Shown in pieces: positions 44,014-49,875 of a DNA stretch of 49,875 bases. Source of the DNA: JAHBNG01 sp039028975 (GTDB taxonomy: Bacteria; Chloroflexota; Anaerolineae; Caldilineales; Caldilineaceae). Position numbers and translations under genes: made by a program. The stretch covers positions 1 to 49,875 of the forward strand of contig JBCCHB010000128.1 in the NCBI GenBank assembly GCA_039028975.1. The letters are read 5' to 3'. Below the pieces are notes generated by a model that worked only from the letters and a program-made list of their open reading frames with translations, made no database searches and was not told where the DNA came from. Numbering within the stretch: the first letter of the stretch is position 1; every line of letters starts with the position of its first letter.

Positions 44014-44098
44014 CATACTCAGCTCCGTTTGAAAACACGAGTTTGGTTACTCTAGTGGAACATAGGAAAACTTCTGTTTTCTAAACGACCGCAGTGTA
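44014..44098 (+). repeat. Family A interspersed hairpin, copy 6
   Basis: Starts CATACTCAGCTCCG and ends GACCGCAGTGTA. The outer stem tttgaaaaca/tgttttctaaa pairs with one bulge; the inner part is degenerate. The loop has CTAGTGGAAC. It lies between the divergent ABC operon and the cqsA-like locus. Confidence 0.85.
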
Positions 44099-44115
44099 AT
44101 GCCTCAACATACTGA

Positions 44116-44131
44116 TTATTAATATTAATAA
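44116..44131. promoter_or_regulatory. AT-rich palindrome upstream of the cqsA-like locus
   Basis: ttattaat/attaataa is a perfect 16-bp palindrome in an A/T-rich tract. It could be an operator, but lies almost 400 bp before the likely start of the synthase gene. Chance is not excluded. Confidence 0.3.
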
Positions 44132-44210
44132 TAACAATACCAACAGTCTACAGAAAACCGACTTCTCTGTCAATGTAGGGAAGAGGTACGCGAGGATTGA
44201 CAAAATAATC

Positions 44211-44441
44211 ATGTCCTTCGGCTATGACGATGCCCATGATCCACCCTATCCCGAGGTCGTGAATGAGGCACGCAACCAGATCAAGGCCACGTTTGATCAG
44301 CTGGAAATCACCTCGGGCCTCTTTCGTCGCGCTGTGGACGTTTTTGCGGACGTTTTTGCGGACGCTTTTACGGACGTTCAGCGGACGTTGAGCGGACAGA
44401 TTGGGGATATTCTTGAATCAAGCAAATCCCCTCAAATCTAA
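44211..44441 (+). CDS. Hypothetical small ORF with repeat-encoded tail
   Basis: 76 residues (MSFGYDDAHDPPYPEV start). Residues 41-62 are encoded by 12-base tandem repeats and read VDVFADVFADAFTDV. I do not recognise the family. It may be a remnant of a longer gene. The ribosome site (GAGGA, 19 bases upstream) is too far. Confidence 0.3.
   Translation: MSFGYDDAHDPPYPEVVNEARNQIKATFDQLEITSGLFRRAVDVFADVFADAFTDVQRTLSGQIGDILESSKSPQI
44334..44398 (+). repeat. Tandem GCGGACGTTTTT repeats
   Basis: Three 12-base units (gtggacgttttt, gcggacgttttt, gcggacgctttt) are followed by two 11-base units (acggacgttca, gcggacgttga) and a partial unit. Prone to slippage; it lies inside the small ORF at 44211. Confidence 0.85.
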
Positions 44442-44502
44442 TCGACATTATTATAAAAGCTTAGATAAACGCAGCAGAAATCAGCAAAGTATCTTCGGGG
44501 CC

Positions 44503-45789
44503 ATGACATTGAAAATGGAAAATTTAGTATTAGATAAATCTACCAGTGACGTAAACAACGCTTCAGCCATTCAATCACAATCTGAGAATCCTCGCCTATC
44601 TCTTCCAGATTTTATCAGCGCCAAAATGGCATACTTCCAGGAAGAACTGATTTTTAAAAATAAGAATGGAACACCTCTTGTCATTGGCAAATCACCTTTA
44701 GAAAATTCAATTGTTCTACAGAGCAATGATTACCTAAATATCTCGAATCATCCGAGAATTGTTAAAGATCAAATTGATGTACTTTCGAGGCAAAAGCGTG
44801 ATCCTCTTATGTCTTCTTCCTTTCTTCAAGATAACTCGATGATTCGGCGTTTTGAAAAGAGAATGGCAGCCTATGTAGGCTACGAAAAGGCAATGCTTTT
44901 TACTTCTGGATGGTCTGCCAACATCGGGCTCATGGAAGCCATTGCCGATGAGCATACCAACGTATATATTGATTTTTTTACACATATGTCATTATGGGAA
45001 GGTATAAAGACCTGCGGAGCAAAGCCTTTAGCATTCAGGCATAATGATACCGCTCATTTAGAAAGGCTCATTAAACAAAACGGTCCTGGAATCATATTAG
45101 TGGATTCTGTCTACAGCACGATTGGGACGATATGTCCCTTGGTGGAAATAGCGAATATCGCTGAGAAATATGGCTGTGCTTTTGTTGTAGATGAATCCCA
45201 CTCTCTTGGGTTATATGGTCCTCAAGGGGCCGGTTTAGTGGCTGAACTCAATATCACGAACAAAGTACACTTTATAACGGCCAGTCTAGCCAAAGCGTTT
45301 GCCGGTCGAGCGGGAATTGTTTTTTCTTTAAATGATGTTATTCGTTGTATGCCCTATATCTGTAACCCAGCCATTTTTAGCTCTACTATGTTAAACCATG
45401 AAGTCGCTGCACTGTCGGCTACGTTGGATCTCATTGTAGAGAGCGACTCAAAGAGGAAAGAATTACATGAAAAGGCTGCTTATTTTAGAGAACACCTAAT
45501 TGCTTTAGGTTATGCTGTGAGCAGTGAATCGCATATTGTATCGATTGAAGTGGGGAAAAACGCCGATATAGAAATTTTTCGAGATGCTTTAGAAGAAAGA
45601 GATATATTTGGGGCTGTCTTTTGCGCCCCAGCGGCACCCAAAAACCGTGCGCTTATGCGCTTCTCTCTTCATAGTGATCTAACCTATGCCCAGCTAGATT
45701 ATATAATAGAGGTCTGTGAGGATATAAGGAGTCAAGTCGGAATGAAAAATTGGAAGTCCACAAGACGTTTTTCGGGTAGGTCTCGCTAA
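44503..45789 (+). CDS. cqsA: CqsA-like alpha-hydroxyketone (CAI-1 type) autoinducer synthase
   Basis: 428 residues from ATG 44503 (MENL at 44515 is an alternative; an in-frame TTG at 44401 lies in repeat DNA). A PLP-dependent acyl-CoA transferase of the alpha-oxoamine synthase family. Diagnostic CqsA blocks, as recalled from Vibrio CqsA and not computed: SLPDFISAKM, ILQSNDYL-like VLQSNDYLNISNHPRI, MSSSFLQDN, NVYIDFFTHMSLWEG, NGPGIILVDSVYSTIGTI, VDESHSLGLYGPQGAG, HFITASLAKAFAGRAG with aldimine Lys264, NPAIFSST, FGAVFCAPAAPKN. About 33 extra N-terminal residues. CqsA condenses an acyl-CoA with an amino substrate to make the CAI-1 signal. No CqsS sensor is nearby. The gene is A/T-rich and isolated, so transfer is likely. 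Confidence 0.85.
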   Translation: MTLKMENLVLDKSTSDVNNASAIQSQSENPRLSLPDFISAKMAYFQEELIFKNKNGTPLVIGKSPLENSIVLQSNDYLNISNHPRIVKDQIDVLSRQKRDPLMSSSFLQDNSMIRRFEKRMAAYVGYEKAMLFTSGWSANIGLMEAIADEHTNVYIDFFTHMSLWEGIKTCGAKPLAFRHNDTAHLERLIKQNGPGIILVDSVYSTIGTICPLVEIANIAEKYGCAFVVDESHSLGLYGPQGAGLVAELNITNKVHFITASLAKAFAGRAGIVFSLNDVIRCMPYICNPAIFSSTMLNHEVAALSATLDLIVESDSKRKELHEKAAYFREHLIALGYAVSSESHIVSIEVGKNADIEIFRDALEERDIFGAVFCAPAAPKNRALMRFSLHSDLTYAQLDYIIEVCEDIRSQVGMKNWKSTRRFSGRSR

Positions 45790-45814
45790 ATATTCGAGGC
45801 TGTCAATGCATTCT

Positions 45815-45833
45815 CAGTAGATGGCAATGTCAC
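45815..45833. repeat. Family D half element
   Basis: cagtagatggcaatgtcac matches one arm of the 37653-37712 hairpin with one change. It supplies the TGA stop of the GST remnant. No second arm is present. Confidence 0.6.
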
Positions 45834-46159
45834 CCTGATGTGTTAAGTGTCTCGACAAACGCATCAAACTGCTTCGCCATGAGCACATCCTCCCACACGG
45901 CACAGACGTTTACGGTTTTGAAGGATGGACGATTCTTCATCCGCTCCCAGTAGTGGGTTACCTTGGGAGGAAAAAGTTCCGTTCCCTTCAACAAATGAAT
46001 GCGTGCGCAGTAGGCAGTACCGACGACGTCAGCCAGGGAGTATGACTCGCCCGTTAGGAAATGGCGTCCGTCGGAGATATCGGCTTCCATTTGATCCAGT
46101 AGCGCCTTCATCACCCGGCCCAACTCTTGCAGATTATGGGGTTGCGCCCAATCCAGCAA
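45830..46159 (-). pseudogene. Glutathione S-transferase C-terminal domain remnant
   Basis: 109 residues of the all-helical GST C-terminal domain: ADISDGRHFLTGESYSLADV and YWERMKNRPSFKTV are the characteristic ends. The thioredoxin-like N-terminal domain is missing; the frame upstream runs only to a TAA about 14 codons before. The first triplet is TTG with no ribosome site. Its stop lies within a family D half element. A truncated, probably non-functional gene. Confidence 0.75.
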
Positions 46160-46202
46160 ATCAAAGTGCTCAATTTCCCATTCGCAGTTTTAGTCACCAG
46201 TT

Positions 46203-46433
46203 ATGACCCATTGGTCACATATAGATCGAGAGCGCCATCATTATCATAGTCAAAATAGCCACGCCCAGTTTACCATGCCAAAATGACGGTTCCAAGGCAA
46301 GATCATCAAACCAGGAGATTGTTTCTGGCTCGATAACTTGATCCCATAAAAGAGCGTGAGCAGAGAGGGGGTGCTCGTCGCTGATCCCGGATTCTGTAAG
46401 CGGAGCGATGTCTTGGACAGTGACGCCCCCTGC
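46203..46433 (-). pseudogene. FG-GAP/VCBS-repeat protein remnant
   Basis: Minus-strand bases 46203-46262 encode GYFDYDNDGALDLYVTNGS and a stop: an intact calcium-binding DxDxDG blade motif of the FG-GAP/VCBS (ASPIC/UnbV type) family. Upstream the frame is lost; another frame carries HFGM just before it, suggesting a frameshift. The beginning is absent, so this is the debris of a large secreted beta-propeller protein. Confidence 0.6.
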
Positions 46434-47537
46434 CTACTGTATACTTGCTTCTGGCAATCCCCAGAAATCAAAGACGGCATCCCAATATTGGTTGGCAAAC
46501 TCGACAGCCTCAATGCGTGGCACATGGTTCGCACCTTCAATCACGACGAGTTCGGCCGGGCCATGTCCCCAGGCGTCCGCCAGACTCTGCATATCGCTAG
46601 GGGCGGGAAAAGGATCCTCGGAACCTGTAATCACGAGTCCCGGAACTTTGGCAATACTTACATCAAAGAGAGGACGACCTTGATCCCAAAATTCGAGCAC
46701 GCCACCGGTTGGATAGACATCGAACTGGGTTGATTTGACGTAGTCGCGCACTTGCGCTTTTGGTGTGTTGCCAAGGGTCAAATCGAGAAAATCGGGTTGC
46801 CAATAGCCGTCGGCAGAGTTTTCGATAAAAGCGTGAAGTTCATCGGTAAAGAAAGGCAGAATCTCCGGTGAAAACTCGTTATAGACGAGGGTACTCATCA
46901 CCACCGACCGGACTCGTTGCGGGTCTGCCGCCAGTTGTGAGGCGATCTCCCCACCATAGCCCTCACCGATCAAATCAACACGCCGAACTTGGCGCAGGTA
47001 GCGGATGTAGTCCAACACAGCGCGCATGGGATCGACTTGGGCAAGGTAATTGAGATGGCGACCAGTGGCCGGTTTGAAACTCTGGCCAACACCGAGATAG
47101 TCGACAGTAAAGGCAAACATCCCGCGCTCCGCGGCCATGGCTGGGCCGTTATAACCATCGACTGGAATTGTCCAGAAGCTGCCCTTGAATTCGGGACCCG
47201 TCAGGAAAAGTGCTGCTCGGCGTTGTCCGGACCAAGATTCAAGGGTGAAGAGTTCCGTGACGTGGATCGACCGTTCGTCATCAAGAGGAACAAAGTGTTC
47301 CAGCGTATAGACTTCACCAGGAACGAGGTCATTCTCTGCAAAAAAGGCGGTGGCTGGATCAATCACGTCGCTACAAGGTGAGAACGTAGCCACTACATAA
47401 GGTGAATTCGCAATCGTAGGCGCCGCCTGGGCAACTGAAATTGATTGCCCGTTGGGGAGCAAGAGTAGGGATAAAACAAACAGCAAACAATAGAGACCCT
47501 GAAAGCGTCTGAGCAAGAAATGAAAATTATGAAACAT
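46434..47537 (-). CDS. Secreted alpha/beta-hydrolase-fold protein lacking the catalytic serine
   Basis: 367 residues. Signal peptide about 1-38 (LYCLLFVLSLLLLPNG then AQA). The core has FTVDYLGVGQS, RRVDLIGEGYGGEIASQLA, then VPGLVITGSEDPFPAP and VVIEGANHVPRIE with the usual acid and His. The nucleophile elbow G-x-S-x-G is G-E-G-Y-G here: Gly193 (GGC at 46961-46959) replaces Ser, one base from AGC. The other triad residues and the reading frame are intact, so it is either a pseudoenzyme or newly inactivated. AGGGAA precedes the ATG. Exported. Confidence 0.8.
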   Translation of the reverse strand: MFHNFHFLLRRFQGLYCLLFVLSLLLLPNGQSISVAQAAPTIANSPYVVATFSPCSDVIDPATAFFAENDLVPGEVYTLEHFVPLDDERSIHVTELFTLESWSGQRRAALFLTGPEFKGSFWTIPVDGYNGPAMAAERGMFAFTVDYLGVGQSFKPATGRHLNYLAQVDPMRAVLDYIRYLRQVRRVDLIGEGYGGEIASQLAADPQRVRSVVMSTLVYNEFSPEILPFFTDELHAFIENSADGYWQPDFLDLTLGNTPKAQVRDYVKSTQFDVYPTGGVLEFWDQGRPLFDVSIAKVPGLVITGSEDPFPAPSDMQSLADAWGHGPAELVVIEGANHVPRIEAVEFANQYWDAVFDFWGLPEASIQ

Positions 47538-47593
47538 GTTGATATTCCCTTCGATTGGTGGTAGTTTTCAAGATCTGCACGACGGCATACGAA

Positions 47594-47625
47594 CTGCGGT
47601 CGTCTTGAAAACGGGGCTGAGTATA
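47594..47625 (-). repeat. Family A internal-deletion derivative
   Basis: On the minus strand TATACTCAGCCCCGTTTTCA runs directly into AGACGACCGCAGT: the two flanks of a family A element are joined with the loop and one arm removed. It lies about 57 bp before the alpha/beta-hydrolase gene. Confidence 0.75.
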
Positions 47626-48189
47626 ATGGCTTTGATTGGCATAATGTACTTGTTAAAACGGTCTTATTCAGACCTTGTTTTGAATAGAGTGCCAACTCTG
47701 TCGCCCATTCTACTCGATTCGTGGGTGCAGCCACATGTCCCAAAAGGTGTAGATGGGGGTGAATCTTTGCGGCTACACCCTTATGCCTTAGAAGTTACTT
47801 GCCAGCCATAGCCAATACTCTATAGAGCCTCTTTCATTGTGCTGCTTATTGGTAGGAATTCACTTCGCGTTGCCACTAAAACCACCGTTATCTCTCCAAT
47901 CCTACTCTGGCATAGAGATCGCGCCAATTGAATCGCACGAGTAACTGATAAAAACAGCATAGATTTATGAAGTGACTTCCATATATATCTTTCCCATTAA
48001 CCGAGCATCAACCGACTATTGACCACGAACCGCTTGAAGTCTAGAGGGGTTTTACTGCAGGCCGACAAGGTGGTATAGGTTGCAGATCGCGTGTGATTTT
48101 TTGAACCTGCTATGCTATACTTCTCAGCGTAAAGGTCGTTCGCTAAAAATCGTTAAAGTCAAACGAATTTGGTAAAGTAATTCGTAATG
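47626..48189. other. Intergenic region without a gene
   Basis: A frame at 47536-47811 shows no family resemblance and overlaps the repeat. Nothing else is supported. Confidence 0.4.
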
Positions 48190-48236
48190 CGTGATTCGTG
48201 GTGCATACTGGATCGAACGATGCACCATGAATCGCG
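48190..48236. repeat. GTGATTCGTGGTGCAT hairpin
   Basis: cgtgattcgtggtgcat (48190-48206) pairs with atgcaccatgaatcgcg (48220-48236) at 15 of 17 positions; both mismatches would be G-T wobbles or A-C in RNA. A further intergenic repeat type. Confidence 0.7.
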
Positions 48237-48266
48237 TATCTTGTACCACGAAGAAGGCCTAGTGGG

Positions 48267-48740
48267 ATGGTAGACAACTTAAAGATCACCATGCTGGGCC
48301 AAGTCAGCATTACCCTGCACTTGAGAACTGCCCCATAAGGCCAAAAACCCTCCTCATCTATCTCGCCTGCACAGGAGAACCGCAGCTGCGCACGAAGATT
48401 GTCGGCTTGCTCTGGCCCCAGCGTGGTGAGAAAGAGGCCATGACCAGTCTGCGCGTGGCGCTGACCCATTTGCGCAAGGCCGTTGGCCCCTATTTGACCA
48501 TCACCCGACAGTCCGTGGCCATGAATCGAGATGGTCCTTGCCATGTCGATCTGATCGCCTTGGAACAGGGGTTGTCTTTGGCACAACACTCGCAGGCAGG
48601 ATCGAACATGCACTCCGTGCCCCACTTGGAGGAGATGTCGCAGGCATTGGCCCAATACCAGGGCGACTTTCTAGCAGGCTTTATCGTCAGCGATAGCTAA
48701 GCCTTTGAAGAATGGGCCACCCTTGAACGGGAACGGCTAA
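48267..48740 (+). pseudogene. BTAD/SARP-type regulator, broken N-terminal part
   Basis: Begins MVDNLKITMLGQVSIT, a normal start for BTAD regulators, but stops within 24 codons. After a frameshift near 48335 the domain continues: KTLLIYLACTGEPQLRTKIV, LLWPQRGEKEAMTSLRVALT, ITRQSVAMNRDGPCHVDL, ALAQYQGDFLAGFIVSDS, a TAG, then AFEEWATLERERLR. At least two lesions, so it is dead. The ATPase domain expected next is missing. Confidence 0.8.
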
Positions 48741-48756
48741 GGATGCAGAGATCGCT

Positions 48757-49110
48757 GTAGAGTTGGCCAGTCACTTTGAACTGGCCGAGCTACCTGAATG
48801 TGCTATCACATATCTGCTGCAGGCCAGTCAGCGAGCCGTGCGCGTCTCTGCATACCAAGAAGCGCTGAGCCATCTGAACCAAAGCCTGAGCTTACTGGAA
48901 AGCATGCCGGAGACGCAGCAAAGCATGCAGCAAGAGCTGGACCTACAAGTGAGCCTTGGCGTGGTTTTGATGGCGTCAGAAGGGTGGGGTTCTTCAAAAG
49001 TAGAGCACGTCTACAGCAAGGCCAGAGAACTATGCCGTCATGTGGGTGATACATCACAACATTTCCATGTGCTGCGCGCCTTGCATGCGTTTTATATCCA
49101 CCGAGCAGCA
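48757..49110 (+). pseudogene. TPR-region remnant of the same AfsR/BTAD-ATPase protein
   Basis: AEIAVELASHFELAELPECA, then AITYLLQASQRAVRVSAYQE, SHLNQSLSLLESMPETQQSM and VYSKARELCRHVGD match the helical repeats that follow the ATPase domain in large BTAD-ATPase and adenylate-cyclase-like regulators. It begins within about 20 bp of the BTAD fragment, so some 500-600 residues were deleted between them. Confidence 0.7.
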
Positions 49111-49125
49111 CATGGCCCTTATGAC

Positions 49126-49242
49126 CGCATGAATATTTGGGGCGCAACCGGGTTAACGCCGGTTCAGCGGAATGTTCTTAAGTCGTTGGGTGCCGTTGAA
49201 GAGAATCCACAGGATGTGGAGGGCTATCTAACGTCCAGGTAG
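49126..49242 (+). other. Unassigned conserved-looking fragment
   Basis: MNIWGATGLTPVQRNVLKSL then GAVEENPQDVEGYLTSR and stop. The GLTPVQRNVLKSLGA phrase looks like part of a real protein, perhaps a transposase or regulator N-terminus, but I cannot place it. Confidence 0.3.
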
Positions 49243-49314
49243 CATGCCGCGTGCTGATTGAGTGGACGCAACGCGCACGGAGCATGCTACCTGCTGGGTT
49301 TAGCTTCATCTCAG

Positions 49315-49518
49315 CAGGATTGGGGGAACGCGCCCGATGTCAGCCTCTTCTATGGGCGACAAGCGGAATTAGCCAGCTTATCGTCTTGGCTAGTTGCGGA
49401 TCGCTGTCGGCTGGTGGCCATTTTGGGGATGGGTGAGCAGGGGAAAACGGCTTTGGTGGCCAAGCTGGTTCATGAGATAGCGGCGTGGTCTATACCACAC
49501 CATTCGCTTATGGGATGC
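49315..49518 (+). pseudogene. NB-ARC (STAND ATPase) fragment with altered P-loop
   Basis: DWGNAPDVSLFYGRQAELAS then LSSWLVADRCRLVAILGMGE and QGKTALVAKLVHEIA are the start of a prokaryotic NB-ARC ATPase of the kind followed by WD40 or TPR repeats. The P-loop GMGEQGKT has EQ where relatives have GI. The frame ends at 49518, so nearly all of the ATPase and the sensor repeats are missing. Bases 49519-49619 show no gene. Confidence 0.8.
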
Positions 49519-49619
49519 TAAAACGAAAACTTGTCTTGATGTTTTGCAAGGTCATCAGTCAGATATTAACTGCACCGAAATCGCTTCCACCTTTTCCCCA
49601 TTTACCCACAACGTGTTCG

Positions 49620-49874
49620 TTATTGATCCGTCCGTATATTTAGCTCAAGCGACTGCCAGTAATATTTAAGCCAATCATCCTGATCCCAGTTTGCGTAAAG
49701 CTCCTCCCAATCCGCCCAACCCCAATGGGGCGTGAGCGCAGCCGCTTCGACTGGGTCACTGATGCGTTGATAGCGAGCACTCGTCGATAGCCGAATCCGA
49801 TCCTCCGTCACATTGTCGCGCCCCTGATGGATCGTCAGGCTGTGGAACATCAGCACGTCCCCACTACGAAACGG
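49620..49874 (-). CDS. PhyH-family oxygenase, C-terminal part (cut by window edge)
   Basis: The open frame runs off the right edge. GDVLMFHSLTIHQGRDNVTE contains the distal iron-ligand His, and DRIRLSTSARYQRISDPVEA the arginine that binds 2-oxoglutarate. The tail ends WLKYYWQSLELNIRTDQ. The fourth PhyH relative in the window. The N-terminal His-x-Asp pair lies outside. Confidence 0.8.
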   Translation of the reverse strand, partial: PFRSGDVLMFHSLTIHQGRDNVTEDRIRLSTSARYQRISDPVEAAALTPHWGWADWEELYANWDQDDWLKYYWQSLELNIRTDQ

Positions 49875-49875
49875 A

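Noticed and set aside
44401..44502. Upstream TTG start for the cqsA-like gene
   Set aside because: The added 34 residues overlap the small ORF and repeat DNA and have no counterpart in the family; ATG 44503 or 44515 is preferred.
44503..45789. Annotation as BioF, Kbl or ALA synthase
   Set aside because: The long DFFTHMSLWEG and LVDSVYSTIGTI blocks and the SLPDFI start are those of CqsA; no biotin, threonine or haem genes are adjacent.
47536..47811. 91-codon frame as a small gene
   Set aside because: It overlaps the family A derivative, has no ribosome site and no recognisable motif.
1..49875. tRNA, rRNA, riboswitch or prophage elements
   Set aside because: I saw no cloverleaf ending in CCA, no conserved rRNA stretch, no known aptamer core, no integrase or phage structural gene by eye; a covariance-model scan was not possible.

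Overview
ORGANISM. No rRNA or other taxonomic marker is present, so the assignment is inference. The mix suggests a genome-rich heterotroph of the Chloroflexota (Caldilineae/Anaerolineae type). The pointers are a MalT-type LuxR regulator beside medium-chain dehydrogenases, lipoprotein or Tat-lipoprotein sugar-binding proteins with split permeases and no dedicated ATPase, AAA ATPases of the DUF4143 and AAA_35 types, fragments of BTAD and NB-ARC proteins, several phytanoyl-CoA dioxygenase (PhyH) relatives, a sulfatase, GH172- and GH78-like proteins, and many interspersed hairpin repeats. Two loci look transferred: a TRAP transporter (8.2-11.4 kb) and a CqsA-like autoinducer synthase (44.5-45.8 kb). 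Both are richer in A+T, and their protein sequences look proteobacterial to me.

LAYOUT. 0-5.2 kb: a MalT/LuxR regulator between two paralogous dehydrogenase genes, one truncated. 5.4-6.8 kb: a DUF2961/GH172-like protein. 7.2-11.4 kb: a PhyH oxygenase and a TRAP transporter operon. 11.9-16.0 kb: a lipoprotein fusing a glycosidase-like beta-propeller to an ABC solute-binding domain, divergent from a MocR/GntR regulator. 16.1-24.1 kb: a LacI regulator with clear operators, followed by a likely regulon of three two-domain SnoaL-like proteins and an ABC sugar importer. 24.2-28.9 kb: GH78 rhamnosidase-like protein, homocysteine methyltransferase and aldo/keto reductase. 29.2-33.6 kb: two unrelated AAA ATPases and a sugar isomerase/epimerase. 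33.8-40.0 kb: haloalkane dehalogenase-like hydrolase, two PhyH oxygenases, sulfatase, GFA-family protein and GNAT acetyltransferase. 40.5-43.8 kb: a second ABC sugar importer. 44.5-45.8 kb: the cqsA-like gene. 45.8-49.9 kb: a gene graveyard (GST, FG-GAP, BTAD, TPR and NB-ARC remnants) around a secreted alpha/beta-hydrolase that has lost its nucleophile, ending in a PhyH gene cut by the window edge.

HOW IT FITS TOGETHER. The core theme is uptake and dismantling of glycosides or other decorated small molecules. There are two ABC importers, one TRAP importer and an orphan binding protein, with glycosidase-like, sulfatase, dehalogenase, Fe(II)/2-oxoglutarate oxygenase, aldo/keto reductase and isomerase genes around them. 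The LacI regulon is the best-defined unit, with operators of core GAAATCGATTTC in the lacI promoter and ahead of the first SnoaL gene.

REPEATS. The most unusual signal is structural. At least six families of interspersed hairpins occupy the intergenic spaces. The largest (family A, about 85 bp, six near-complete copies and two derivatives) starts TATACT, ends AGTATA, and keeps its stem by compensatory base changes while the stem sequence differs from copy to copy. Several other elements begin at or on the stop codon of a neighbouring gene.
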